From positions 1,240,001 through 1,304,000 of the forward strand of contig NZ_FOKV01000001.1 of NCBI RefSeq assembly GCF_900112105.1: a stretch of 64,000 nt of DNA, in the 5' to 3' direction. Under the pieces are notes generated by a model that was not told where the DNA came from, ran no database searches, and saw only the letters and a list, made by a program, of their open reading frames with translations. Below, one piece after another: positions 45,549-54,784 of this stretch. A program made the position numbers and the translations under genes. The stretch is from Zunongwangia mangrovi (GTDB lineage Bacteria > Bacteroidota > Bacteroidia > Flavobacteriales > Flavobacteriaceae). How positions within the stretch are numbered: the stretch's first letter is position 1; every line of letters begins with the position of its first letter.

Positions 45549-48035
45549 ATGAAGTACTTTCTCTTATCTACCCTATTTATTTTTAGTTGCTTCAAGGTCT
45601 TTGCGCAGACCCAGGTGAGCGGTATTGTTGTAGATGAAAATGGTGTGGGAATTCCCTTTGCCAATGTGATCTTTACAGATTCTAGTGAAGGTACCACAAC
45701 AGACGAAGAAGGGAATTTCTCGCTGTCTTCTCAAAAAAATTATACTTCAGTTACTTTTTCATTTTTAGGCTATCAAACTAAAGATGTAAGCCTTCAGAAT
45801 AAAAATCTAGATAACCTGAAGGTGACGCTATACGCGTCTTCAGAATCACTTTCAGAGGTGAGAATATATAAAGGAGAAACCTCGAAAAAGAACAATCCTG
45901 CTATAGATATTCTGCGGAAGATCTGGGCAAACAGGCGAGGTAATGGTGTAAAGAAATTCGATCAATATGCCTATCGTCGTTATGAAAAATTAGAATTCGA
46001 TTTAAATACTATTGATAGTTCGCTTATTGAAAGCCGAATCTTTAACGGGATGGAATTTATTTTTGAAGATTTGGATACCAATCGGATCACAGGAAAAACT
46101 TATCTGCCCGTATTTCTAAACGAATCCGTTAGTATGGTTTATGGTGACAATACCACAGGCCAGGAACTTACCGATTTAAAAGGAAATAAAAACTCTGGTT
46201 TTAGCGATAACCAAATGCTAATTTCTACGGTGCGGGATATTTACGACGAGATCGATGTTTACGATAACTATTTACGATTTTTTGATAAGAATTTTGTGAG
46301 TCCGTTGTCTAAAACTGGTATCAATGTGTACAATTATGTACTTGCCGATAGTGCATATGTAGACGATAAATACTGCTATAATATTGTGTATTATCCACGT
46401 CGGGAAAACGAACTTACCTTTCGAGGAGACTTTTGGGTAAATGATACCACCTGGGCCATTAAAGATATTAATCTTGAAATGTCTGAAGGTGCCAATTTAA
46501 ACTGGGTAAAAGGTGTTTATATAGAACAGGAATTCGATGTTTTAAATGACTCGGTTTTTTTGCTGAAGAGAGACTTTTTTCAAGCCGATTTTGCCTTAAG
46601 AGAGAAAGAAGATTCTCGTGGTATCTACGGAAAAAGAACCGTCCTATACGACCAATATGAATTTGATAACGAACGTCCGTCATCATTTTATAATAAAACG
46701 GTAAACCGCTATCGCGAAGAAGTCTATAATCGTGAAGATGATTTTTGGCAGGAAAACAGGCTCGAAGAATTAAACGGAGACGAACGCGGAGTCTATGATA
46801 TGCTCGATACACTTAAGACCGTAAAACAATTTAAGCGATTATACAATGTATCTACCGCTCTTGCTACCGGGTATTTAGATTTTGAAGGTTGGGATTATGG
46901 TCCTATTTTTTCTACAGTAGGATTTAATGATGTAGAAGGAATCCGACTTAGAGCTGGTGGTAGAACCTATTTTTCACAACATGATAAATGGCGAATTGAA
47001 GGTTATGGTGCCTACGGTTTTGAGGATAATAAATTTAAATATGGTATCCAGGGAAAGGTTTTGCTGGATCCTGATAATCGCTTAATCATTTCTGCAGGTA
47101 ATCGTAGGGATGTAGAACAGTTGGGAACTAATTTAACCAATACGACAGATGTTTTAGGAAGAAGCTTAGCATCTTCGGCATTAATAAGTACAAGTTCAAA
47201 TAATAGCTTAAGTTCGATCAATCTTTCGGTTCTAGCCGTAGAAATAGAACCTGTTGAAAATCTAACTTTTAGGGTAAGTGGCTCGTATCGTGAAATTGAA
47301 GCCGCTTCAGAAGGCTTTAGCCTCGATTTTTATACTGATGAAACCAGAACTCAGGTATCATCTGAATTGCAACAGACTGAAATTTCCAACCTTATTATGT
47401 ATACACCAGGAAGAAAAACCGCAGGTTATGGTGTAGAACGTGAAGAAATAGAAGATGATCACGCCACAATGTTCGTGAACTATACATTGGGTGTAAGCAA
47501 TATTTTTGAAAGTGATTTTGATTATAAAAAACTTCAGTTCTTTTACAATCAACCTTTTATGGTTGGTGGTTTTGGTCGAGCTAATCTTAGTTTTGAAGCT
47601 GGTAAAACTTACGGTGAAGTACCTTTAGCCTTACTTAGTGTCGTGCCGGGAAATCAAACTTATTTCCAATTATACAATACCTTTGCGCAACTGGATTATT
47701 ACGAGTTTGTAACAGATACCTATGTTGCAGCACATTTTGAGCATAATTTTAATGGCCGCTTATTTTCAAGAATTCCGTTATTGCGGGATCTAAACTTAAG
47801 AGAGATCATTGGAGTGAAAGGGGTTTGGGGAGAAATTTCAGAAGATAATATTCGTTTAAATGCTTCAGGTATACCTTTATTAGCGCCTAATGATGAGCCA
47901 TATTGGGAGTATAGCCTTGGGGTTGGAAACATTTTTAAAATCATTAGGATCGATGCTCATTTCCGCGGAAATTATTTGGATAATCCTGATGCAAGGCAAT
48001 TTGGAGTGACTATAAATTTTGGTTTTCACTTTTAA
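45549..48035 (+). CDS. DUF5686 outer-membrane protein with carboxypeptidase-like N-terminal domain
   Basis: 828 residues from ATG 45549, which opens a signal peptide (FLLSTLFIFSCFKVFAQ); an ATG 24 bases earlier lies in the terminator hairpin and is rejected. Residues about 22-105 form the beta-sandwich found at the front of many Bacteroidota outer-membrane proteins (VSGIVVDENGVGIPFANV). The rest is the DUF5686 family: alternating strands and a C-terminal barrel ending in an aromatic residue (VTINFGFHF), typical of outer-membrane insertion. It has no TonB plug. Function of the family is not settled. It is probably its own transcription unit. Confidence 0.9.
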   Translation: MKYFLLSTLFIFSCFKVFAQTQVSGIVVDENGVGIPFANVIFTDSSEGTTTDEEGNFSLSSQKNYTSVTFSFLGYQTKDVSLQNKNLDNLKVTLYASSESLSEVRIYKGETSKKNNPAIDILRKIWANRRGNGVKKFDQYAYRRYEKLEFDLNTIDSSLIESRIFNGMEFIFEDLDTNRITGKTYLPVFLNESVSMVYGDNTTGQELTDLKGNKNSGFSDNQMLISTVRDIYDEIDVYDNYLRFFDKNFVSPLSKTGINVYNYVLADSAYVDDKYCYNIVYYPRRENELTFRGDFWVNDTTWAIKDINLEMSEGANLNWVKGVYIEQEFDVLNDSVFLLKRDFFQADFALREKEDSRGIYGKRTVLYDQYEFDNERPSSFYNKTVNRYREEVYNREDDFWQENRLEELNGDERGVYDMLDTLKTVKQFKRLYNVSTALATGYLDFEGWDYGPIFSTVGFNDVEGIRLRAGGRTYFSQHDKWRIEGYGAYGFEDNKFKYGIQGKVLLDPDNRLIISAGNRRDVEQLGTNLTNTTDVLGRSLASSALISTSSNNSLSSINLSVLAVEIEPVENLTFRVSGSYREIEAASEGFSLDFYTDETRTQVSSELQQTEISNLIMYTPGRKTAGYGVEREEIEDDHATMFVNYTLGVSNIFESDFDYKKLQFFYNQPFMVGGFGRANLSFEAGKTYGEVPLALLSVVPGNQTYFQLYNTFAQLDYYEFVTDTYVAAHFEHNFNGRLFSRIPLLRDLNLREIIGVKGVWGEISEDNIRLNASGIPLLAPNDEPYWEYSLGVGNIFKIIRIDAHFRGNYLDNPDARQFGVTINFGFHF

Positions 48036-48062
48036 GTAACACTGTTAAAGATAAGAATTCAC

Positions 48063-48070
48063 TATATTTG
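48063..48070 (+). promoter_or_regulatory. Candidate -7 box TATATTTG for ppa
   Basis: An exact TAnnTTTG match 33 bases before the start codon. CTG, one change from TTG, lies 18 bases upstream. Confidence 0.5.
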
Positions 48071-48103
48071 AAAATCTAATAAAGTTCAACAAAAACAAAT
48101 AAA

Positions 48104-48616
48104 ATGTCAGAAACTTTTGATGTACTAATTGAAATTCCTAAAGGAAGTCGAAATAAATACGAATACGATTTCCAACTTAAAAAAGTACGTTACGACAGGA
48201 TGATTTTCTCTTCAATGATGTATCCTGCAGATTATGGTTTTATTCCAGAAACTTTAGCACTAGATGATGATCCACTGGATGTACTTGTATTGGTAAGCGA
48301 ACCAACTTTCCCTGGTATCGTTATGGAAGTAAAACCTATTGGTGTATTCCACATGGCAGATGAAAAAGGACCAGATGAAAAAATTATCTGTGTACCAGTA
48401 TCAGACCCTATTTGGAATAGACTTAATGATCTTAAAGAATTAAACGGTCACTTAATAAAAGAGATAGAACATTTCTTTAAAGTTTATAAAGATCTTGAAA
48501 AGAAAAAAGTAGATGTTGGTGATTGGGGAGACGCAGATGAAGCTAAAAAGATCATCAAAGAATGTGTAGCTCGATACGAAAACTACGAAGGTGATCAAAA
48601 TCGTCTTAAATTATAA
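48104..48616 (+). CDS. ppa: Inorganic pyrophosphatase (family I)
   Basis: 170 residues. The enzyme splits pyrophosphate with magnesium, pulling biosynthetic reactions forward. IPKGSRNKYEYD holds the conserved Lys and Glu, and the active-site DDDPLDVLVLV fits the family pattern D-x-D-P-x-D. YPADYGFIPET is also typical. Cytoplasmic and essential in most bacteria. It has a candidate promoter upstream and a terminator downstream, so it is transcribed alone. Confidence 0.97.
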   Translation: MSETFDVLIEIPKGSRNKYEYDFQLKKVRYDRMIFSSMMYPADYGFIPETLALDDDPLDVLVLVSEPTFPGIVMEVKPIGVFHMADEKGPDEKIICVPVSDPIWNRLNDLKELNGHLIKEIEHFFKVYKDLEKKKVDVGDWGDADEAKKIIKECVARYENYEGDQNRLKL

Positions 48617-48652
48617 GACACTCAAAAACTATTATAGTCCTTACGGGTAACG

Positions 48653-48685
48653 AAGCAATAACTAAACGGTTATTGCTTTTTTATT
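48653..48685 (+). terminator. Intrinsic terminator of ppa
   Basis: AAGCAATAAC and GTTATTGCTT pair around TAAACG, followed by a run of T. Confidence 0.9.
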
Positions 48686-48808
48686 TTATAGCAGTGATGT
48701 TTTTCCTACCATACAAGATTAGATATTCCAGACATCATTTATTTTAACTTCTCTACAACGCAGGTGCTCTTATATTTCTCTTAATTTTAGACGAAAGCGC
48801 AGAAAACT

Positions 48809-49585
48809 ATGAGATCAATCTGGAATGGCTCGATAAGCTTTGGGCTCGTATCGATTCCTGTAAAATTATATTCGGGATCAGAAGATCGTAAACTTGATCT
48901 TGATATGCTAGATCGTCGCGACCAGGGACGAATAAGATATAAGCGAGTGAACGAAGATACCGGGAAAGAAGTTGAATGGAAAGATATCGTAAAAGGTTTT
49001 AAAAAGGATGAAGGCTATGTGATCCTAGAAAAAGAAGACTTCGAAAAGGCTAATATGAAGAAGAGTAAAACCATCGATATCGAAGAGTTTATCGAAGAAA
49101 AAGAAGTTGCAGATGTTCTTTTTAAGAAGCCTTATTTTTTGGAGCCACAAAAAGAAGGTGGTAAATCTTACAATTTGCTTCGCGATGCGCTAAAGAAAAC
49201 CAAGAAGTTGGGCGTGGCTACTTTTGTAATGCGTCAAAAAGAGCACCTTAGTTTGGTGGGCGTTTATAACAATGCACTTGTGCTTCATGTTATTCGATTT
49301 GCAGATGAAATTAGGAATCCAAAGGATCTAAAACTGCCAAAAACCAAAGTTCAGAAAAAAGAAGTGGATATGGCGATTTCACTTATTGATCAATATACCA
49401 CTAAGTTTAGTTTCGATAAATTTAAAGATGTTTATAACGAGCAGTTGCAAAAGATCATCGATTCTAAAGCCGCCGGTGAAGCGCCAGAGACCGAAGAATT
49501 TGATAGCGAACCAACACCGGCAAAAGATCTAATGGCGCAGCTAAAAGCCAGTTTAGATAAAAAGAAAAAGAATAAAGCCTCTTAA
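48809..49585 (+). CDS. ku: Non-homologous end-joining protein Ku
   Basis: 258 residues, a normal bacterial Ku. It forms a homodimer ring on broken DNA ends and recruits LigD. The core starts MRSIWNGSISFGLVSIPVKLY and includes CKRxxN-like RIRYKRVNEDTGKEVEW, GYVILEKEDFE, and ATFVMRQKEHLSLV, all family landmarks. The C-terminus is Lys-rich (LKASLDKKKKNKAS), as in Ku proteins where this tail helps threading and LigD stimulation. The gene is two bases ahead of ligD, a classic NHEJ operon. Confidence 0.97.
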   Translation: MRSIWNGSISFGLVSIPVKLYSGSEDRKLDLDMLDRRDQGRIRYKRVNEDTGKEVEWKDIVKGFKKDEGYVILEKEDFEKANMKKSKTIDIEEFIEEKEVADVLFKKPYFLEPQKEGGKSYNLLRDALKKTKKLGVATFVMRQKEHLSLVGVYNNALVLHVIRFADEIRNPKDLKLPKTKVQKKEVDMAISLIDQYTTKFSFDKFKDVYNEQLQKIIDSKAAGEAPETEEFDSEPTPAKDLMAQLKASLDKKKKNKAS

Positions 49586-49587
49586 TT

Positions 49588-52026
49588 TTGAGTTTAGACG
49601 AGTATAAAAAGAAACGGAATTTTAATAATACTCCTGAACCTAAAGCTGAATCGAACGATGAAGATCTAAACAGGTTCGTAATTCAGCGGCACCAGGCCAC
49701 TCGATTACATTATGATCTTCGTCTGGAAATTGGCGGAACGCTAAAAAGTTGGGCAATTCCCAAAGGTCCGTCAATGAATCCAAGAGATAAGCGATTAGCT
49801 GTTCATACTGAAGATCATCCCATTAAATATTTAAAATTTGAAGGAGAAATTCCGAAGGGGAATTATGGCGCAGGCCAGATGGATATTTGGGACGAAGGCG
49901 AATTTAGCAGTCCGCTAGAGAATAAGAATTTGCTTCAGCAATATCAAAATGGAGATCTAAAGCTTCAGTTTTCAGGGAAGAAGATAAAAGGGAATTTTGC
50001 TCTGGTTAATACAAAGCAGGGCAAGGAAAATCACTGGTTGCTAATTAAAAAGAAAGACGAGTTTTCTACCGATCTTATTTATGACGCCGAGGTTTATGCT
50101 GAAGTTTATTCTGAAAACATTTCCGAAGAAAATAAAAAGATAAGACCTCCAAAAGTACGAAAGTTAAAACCTGAAGATACCGTAAAACCAATGTTGGCTA
50201 CTACGGCCAAAGAAATTTTTAATCATCCAGATTGGATCTACGAGTTAAAATGGGACGGGTATCGATTAATAGCACATGTAGATCATGGCGAGGTGCGCAT
50301 TTATTCTAGAAACGGAATTAATTACAATTCAAAATTTCCGCTTTTGGTAAAGGATCTAGAACAGATCGATCAACAAGCTATTGTTGATGGCGAGGTGGTA
50401 ATCGTAGATAAAAATGGGTTGCCAGATTTCCAGGCTTTGCAGAATTATGATAAAAATACTCCGGGTACGCTAAGATTCTATGTTTTTGATATGCTTTTTT
50501 TAAATGGACATAGCATGTTAGAATTGCCGTTGATAGATCGAAAAAGTCTAATTCCAGAGGTTTTAGAGGATTTAGATTATACTTTTTATTGCGATCATAT
50601 AGAAGGTATGGGAACTGCATTTTATAAAAAGGCGATCGATAGCGGGATGGAAGGCGTGATCGCGAAAAAAAGCGATACGACCTATGCGCCCGGTTATCGA
50701 ACCGAAAACTGGCTAAAAATTAAAGCGGTAGAAAGTGAAGAAGCCATAATTTGTGGTTATACAAATTCTAAAGGAGCTGTTTTTGGGTCATTGATCCTGG
50801 GAATGTTTAAAGATGGGCAACTTACTTATGTTGGTAACTGCGGAAGTGGATTTTCTAACGAAAAGCAAAAAGAATTGCTTGCTAAAATGAAAGATCTTAG
50901 TGCGGAAAAATCTCCATTTTCCAAAAAAATAAATTTAAAAGGAAGAACCCCAAATTGGATAATTCCTGAACTAATTTGTGAAGTAAAATTTTCTGAATGG
51001 ACAAAATCTGGTGCGATGCGTCACCCGGTTTTTAAAGGTTTGCGAGAAGATAAAACCACCACAGAAGTAAAACCTGAAGCTAAGATTGAAACTCCAGAGC
51101 GTTCAGAAAAATCGGCTTCAAATTCGGGGAATCTTGATATTGGAGGGATTTCAGTGCCGTTTACCAACCTGGATAAAATATACTGGCCAAAAGATAAAAT
51201 AAGTAAGTACGACCTTATCGAATATTATCTTCAGGTTTCAGAAATTATGCTTCCGTATTTAAAAGATCGTCCGCAAAATTTACATCGACATCCAAACGGG
51301 ATTCAGCAAAAAGGATTCTATCAAAAAGACAACGAAAGTTTACCAGATTGGGTGGCGACAACGAGTATTTATTCTGAATCTTCAGAAAAAAATATCGAAT
51401 ATCTGCTTTGCCAAAATGAAGCGACTTTATTGTATATGGCTAATCTGGGTTGTATAGAAATTAATCCCTGGCATTCTAAAATCGGTAATCTGGATGCGCC
51501 AGATTATGGCGTGATCGATCTAGATCCTTCAGATAAAAATACTTTTGAAGAAGTGATAGAAGTGGCACAAGCCGTAAAAGAAGTGCTGGATTTAGCGAAT
51601 ATCGATGGGTTTTGTAAAACTTCAGGCTCCAGAGGATTACATATTTATATTCCGTTTGGTGGACAATATTCATACCAGGAAGGACGAGATTTTATAAAAT
51701 TACTCTGCTATTTTGTTCAGGATAAATTACCAGAACTCACTAGTATGGAGCGAGTGGTAAAAGCCAGAAAAGGAAATATATATTTGGATTATTTGCAAAA
51801 TCGCCGTGGGCAAACGATTGCCGCACCTTATTCGGTACGCCCAAGAAAAGGAGCTACTGTTTCTATTCCGTTAGAATGGGACGAGGTAAAAAGCGGTTTG
51901 AAGATCACCGATTTTAACATTTTTAATGTTCCGCAGCGAATTTCAGAAATAGGAGACCTTTTTAAAGAATTAGGTTCAAAAGCAATTAATATGGAAAATG
52001 CCCTAGAGAGGCTTAATGCCGAATAA
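49588..52026 (+). CDS. ligD: ATP-dependent DNA ligase D (PE-LIG-POL)
   Basis: 812 residues from TTG 49588; this rare start fits because the family begins exactly here (MSLDEYKKKRNF) and no ATG is near. Three domains are seen. A 3'-phosphoesterase at about 28-160 contains RHQATRLHYDLRLE and IPKGNYGAGQMDIW. The ligase spans about 200-490, with nucleophile K221 in YELKWDGYR. The primase-polymerase spans about 515-805, with FTNLDKIYWPKD and the metal-binding VIDLDPSD. The enzyme trims, fills and seals ends held by Ku. Order and length are standard. The TTG start may lower its level relative to Ku. Confidence 0.97.
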   Translation: MSLDEYKKKRNFNNTPEPKAESNDEDLNRFVIQRHQATRLHYDLRLEIGGTLKSWAIPKGPSMNPRDKRLAVHTEDHPIKYLKFEGEIPKGNYGAGQMDIWDEGEFSSPLENKNLLQQYQNGDLKLQFSGKKIKGNFALVNTKQGKENHWLLIKKKDEFSTDLIYDAEVYAEVYSENISEENKKIRPPKVRKLKPEDTVKPMLATTAKEIFNHPDWIYELKWDGYRLIAHVDHGEVRIYSRNGINYNSKFPLLVKDLEQIDQQAIVDGEVVIVDKNGLPDFQALQNYDKNTPGTLRFYVFDMLFLNGHSMLELPLIDRKSLIPEVLEDLDYTFYCDHIEGMGTAFYKKAIDSGMEGVIAKKSDTTYAPGYRTENWLKIKAVESEEAIICGYTNSKGAVFGSLILGMFKDGQLTYVGNCGSGFSNEKQKELLAKMKDLSAEKSPFSKKINLKGRTPNWIIPELICEVKFSEWTKSGAMRHPVFKGLREDKTTTEVKPEAKIETPERSEKSASNSGNLDIGGISVPFTNLDKIYWPKDKISKYDLIEYYLQVSEIMLPYLKDRPQNLHRHPNGIQQKGFYQKDNESLPDWVATTSIYSESSEKNIEYLLCQNEATLLYMANLGCIEINPWHSKIGNLDAPDYGVIDLDPSDKNTFEEVIEVAQAVKEVLDLANIDGFCKTSGSRGLHIYIPFGGQYSYQEGRDFIKLLCYFVQDKLPELTSMERVVKARKGNIYLDYLQNRRGQTIAAPYSVRPRKGATVSIPLEWDEVKSGLKITDFNIFNVPQRISEIGDLFKELGSKAINMENALERLNAE

Positions 52027-52059
52027 AATTTGTAAACTTATAGACGGAAAATTACTTGA

Positions 52060-53097
52060 ATGTTTAAACGAATAAAAAAGTTACTGGGGCGATATAAAAA
52101 CCTGGATCAGGTACTTATCGTGCCCTATCGAAGTTATGGAACCTACTCAAGGTTATTTGTGAAAGGTCGTGTTCTGGATAATGCGCCGCTAAAGATTCAT
52201 CAAGATCAAAATAAGTGGAAAACCTTTGTGAACACATATAAGCAATTTGATAGTTTTGAAATTCCCGATGCTGAGGTTGAATTGCAAATTCCCGGGAAGA
52301 TCAATCTAAAAACAACAACCAATGATGAAGGCTATTTTCTCTTCAATCAAAATCTTGAAAATAATATTGCTGAAGTATCCAATGATGAAGGTTGGGTAGA
52401 TTATCAGCTGTATTATCGTGAAGAACTGGAACCCAAAACCGAACTTTTAGGCGATCCTTTTGAAGGCGAATTTCTGATTCCATCTGTAGATGCAGAATAT
52501 GGCGTTATTAGTGATATCGACGATACGATCTTGCATACGGGAGTCACCTCTTTCTTAAAATGGCGGTTGCTGAAAAACAGCTTGCTTACCAATGCCTATA
52601 AACGAATGCCTTTAAAGGGCGCACCAGATCTTTATAAACTATTGCATAAAGGCAGGGCAGAAGGAAACCGAAATCCAATGTTCTATTTAAGTAATAGCCC
52701 CTGGAATATGTATGAATATTTAAAACTGTTCCTGGATTATAATGGTTTTCCCAAAGGCCCGATCTTGCTTAGAGATATAAGACATCCATTCGAAAAAACA
52801 ATAAAGCCAGAAAAACCACATAAGCAGCGAGAGATCTTTAATATCCTTAAAACCTATCCAGATCTTAAGTTTATTTTGATTGGGGATAGTGGAGAACATG
52901 ATGCTAGCATTTATACAGATATTGCAGTACAGCATTCAGATCGTATTTTGGCGATATATTTAAGAAGTGTAAATCATAAAAAGCAAATGCAGCGTGTGCA
53001 AAGCATTATCGATGATTTTGACACCACACCTGTGCTAATGGTTCATAGCTCTGCTGAAGCAATTACTCATGCCCGTGAAAATGGATTTATTAAGTAG
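52060..53097 (+). CDS. App1/DUF2183-family phosphatase
   Basis: 345 residues. The C-terminal part is the App1 domain, named after yeast phosphatidate phosphatase. The HAD-type motif is VISDIDDTILHTGV, followed by FYLSNSPWNMYEYL and a late FILIGDSGEHD that binds metal. The N-terminal 130 residues include a beta-sandwich region typical of the bacterial forms (VKGRVLDN, VELQIPGKI). No signal peptide. The gene starts 33 bases after ligD, so it probably shares the NHEJ message, but no link to DNA repair is known. Substrate could be a phospholipid or another phosphate ester. Confidence 0.9.
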   Translation: MFKRIKKLLGRYKNLDQVLIVPYRSYGTYSRLFVKGRVLDNAPLKIHQDQNKWKTFVNTYKQFDSFEIPDAEVELQIPGKINLKTTTNDEGYFLFNQNLENNIAEVSNDEGWVDYQLYYREELEPKTELLGDPFEGEFLIPSVDAEYGVISDIDDTILHTGVTSFLKWRLLKNSLLTNAYKRMPLKGAPDLYKLLHKGRAEGNRNPMFYLSNSPWNMYEYLKLFLDYNGFPKGPILLRDIRHPFEKTIKPEKPHKQREIFNILKTYPDLKFILIGDSGEHDASIYTDIAVQHSDRILAIYLRSVNHKKQMQRVQSIIDDFDTTPVLMVHSSAEAITHARENGFIK

Positions 53098-53153
53098 TAA
53101 ACTACCAAGGGCTAAGCCTACCAGGCATTCGCTGGAAACAAATTTTTAATTTT

Positions 53154-53180
53154 GAGGCAAGCCTCTGGGTGTTACACCCA
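53154..53180. repeat. Two adjacent perfect hairpins
   Basis: GAGGCAAGCCTC (53154-53165) and TGGGTGTTACACCCA (53166-53180) stand side by side with no gap. They lie between convergent genes, just ahead of a terminator. The neighbourhood (53105-53195) is less AT-rich than other gaps here and may be a decayed repeat or a small structured RNA. Confidence 0.5.
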
Positions 53181-53194
53181 TTGGCGGTGCTAAT

Positions 53195-53228
53195 AAAAAA
53201 GCCGAATGACAATCATCATTCGGCTTTA
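53195..53228 (-). terminator. Intrinsic terminator of the fatty-acid hydroxylase gene
   Basis: GCCGAATGA (53201-53209) pairs with TCATTCGGC (53215-53223), and a T run follows on the minus strand. It may also act on the plus-strand App1 transcript. Confidence 0.9.
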
Positions 53229-53249
53229 ATTTCTTGAAAGGGAATTTAT

Positions 53250-53942
53250 TTAATGCGTATGTCCTTTTCCTTGATTTTCGTCGTCTATACTTTTTCCTAC
53301 AGCAGTTTTTGCACTGGCCGGAGTTTGTCTTGGCATGGTTCTAAAGATATGATCCCAAAAAGGAGAAGATACCCCAAAAGCACGATCTGGTTCACGATAA
53401 TGGTGAATACTATGGTGATGCCATAAGATCTTTAAAAAGTTGTTAGGCACTTTAAATGCATGCACTGAATAATGTACCGCAAGATAACCTGCATATCCTA
53501 CTAAGAAACCTGCTAAAAATCCAAAAACGTAATCGCCTAAAATTGCTCTGTATATTATAAAAAGTACAGAGGTTACGATTAGACTTAAAACAGGAGGCAT
53601 AGCTAATCTAGATTTATCTTTTGGATAATCGTGGTGAACACCATGCATGGTGTATGAAATTTTTTGCCTTCTAGGTGTTGTTGCCGGGATATGATATAAA
53701 TAGCGGTGTGCTATATATTCTATGAAAGTAAAGAATAATAATCCGCCGGCAAACCAGGCTAAAATTTCAGGAGTTCTAAATCCTTTTTCAAAAATTCCGT
53801 AGTAAATAAGTGCAGCAGCGGTTCCAAAAAAGATAATTAATGGAGCAGAAATATGCGTATGCGTTAATTTTTCTAAAATAGGATTCTCAAATAATTTTGG
53901 TGATCCTTTATGCTTAGGTCGTTTCAGTTTAGTAGATTCCAT
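53250..53942 (-). CDS. Sterol desaturase/fatty acid hydroxylase-family membrane enzyme
   Basis: 230 residues with four likely membrane helices. The di-iron histidine clusters of the family are all present: HRYLYH, HGVHHDYP, HYSVHAF, and WHHHSIHHYREPDRAFGVSSPFWDHIF (cited as HHHSIHHY and WDHIF). Enzymes of this type hydroxylate lipids with oxygen. Similarity in layout to fatty acid 2-hydroxylases suggests an acyl chain of a membrane lipid or sphingolipid as substrate, but carotenoid hydroxylases have the same clusters. It follows the deoxynucleoside-kinase gene by nine bases. Confidence 0.9.
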   Translation of the reverse strand: MESTKLKRPKHKGSPKLFENPILEKLTHTHISAPLIIFFGTAAALIYYGIFEKGFRTPEILAWFAGGLLFFTFIEYIAHRYLYHIPATTPRRQKISYTMHGVHHDYPKDKSRLAMPPVLSLIVTSVLFIIYRAILGDYVFGFLAGFLVGYAGYLAVHYSVHAFKVPNNFLKILWHHHSIHHYREPDRAFGVSSPFWDHIFRTMPRQTPASAKTAVGKSIDDENQGKGHTH

Positions 53943-53951
53943 AATCCAAAT

Positions 53952-54566
53952 TTAAAATAGTCCGTTTATTTCTCCGTCAATCTTGTTAATAATGTCACCA
54001 AGGTCCTCTGGATTATCTACAAAGTTAATATTATCTACATCTACAATTAGTAAATTTCCTTTGTTATAATCGTGTACCCAGGCTTCATATCGTTCATTTA
54101 ATCGGCTTAAATAGTCGATAGAAATCGAGTTTTCATAGTCTCTTCCTCTTTTTTGTATTTGGGCTACCAAGTTGGGGATACTGCTTCTTAGGTAAATTAG
54201 TAAATCTGGGCCCTGTACAACGCTTTCCATTAGTTCAAATAAAGATTTATAATTTTCAAAATCTCTATTGGTCATTAATCCCATTGCATGTAAGTTGGGA
54301 GCAAAGATGTGTGCATCTTCGTAAATAGTACGATCCTGTATAATCTTTTTACCACTTTCCCTAATCTGCAAAATTTGTCTAAACCTGCTATTTAAAAAAT
54401 AGATTTGCAGATTAAAAGACCAACGTTCCATCTTGTTATAAAAATCTTCGAGATAAGGATTTTCAAGAACGTCTTCGTAATGAGGTTCCCATTTGTAATG
54501 TTTGGCGAGTAATCTTGTTAGCGTGGTTTTACCAGCACCAATATTCCCTGCAATCGCTACATGCAT
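53952..54566 (-). CDS. Deoxynucleoside kinase
   Basis: 204 residues. The P-loop is AIAGNIGAGKTTL, followed by the substrate-binding YEDVLENPYLEDFY and the DRTIYEDAHIFAPNLH segment with the catalytic DR(S/T) pattern. RGRDYENSISIDYLSRLNERYEAW (cited as RGRDYENSISIDYL) forms the lid region. Enzymes of the dGK/dAK/dCK family phosphorylate deoxynucleosides in salvage; the exact base cannot be told by eye. With thyA, folA and a nucleoside transporter in the window, it supports dNTP supply. It is the first gene of a pair with the lipid hydroxylase, with no obvious shared pathway. Confidence 0.92.
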   Translation of the reverse strand: MHVAIAGNIGAGKTTLTRLLAKHYKWEPHYEDVLENPYLEDFYNKMERWSFNLQIYFLNSRFRQILQIRESGKKIIQDRTIYEDAHIFAPNLHAMGLMTNRDFENYKSLFELMESVVQGPDLLIYLRSSIPNLVAQIQKRGRDYENSISIDYLSRLNERYEAWVHDYNKGNLLIVDVDNINFVDNPEDLGDIINKIDGEINGLF

Positions 54567-54784
54567 AATTGTTATTCTTCGCTTAGTTTGTTTGGATAAA
54601 TTTTAGGGTGTAAAGATACAAGATTTACTTAAGCATACTTTTTACAAACTCCTCTAATTATTACAAAATACAATAATCCTGACATTTAAATGCCTTTCAC
54701 TTCTGTTTAATTGACTGGCGCCTAAGGTATAGAATCTTAAACTTCTTAAGGAATATTGCTGTAACTTTAAGTTTTTTTTAAACT

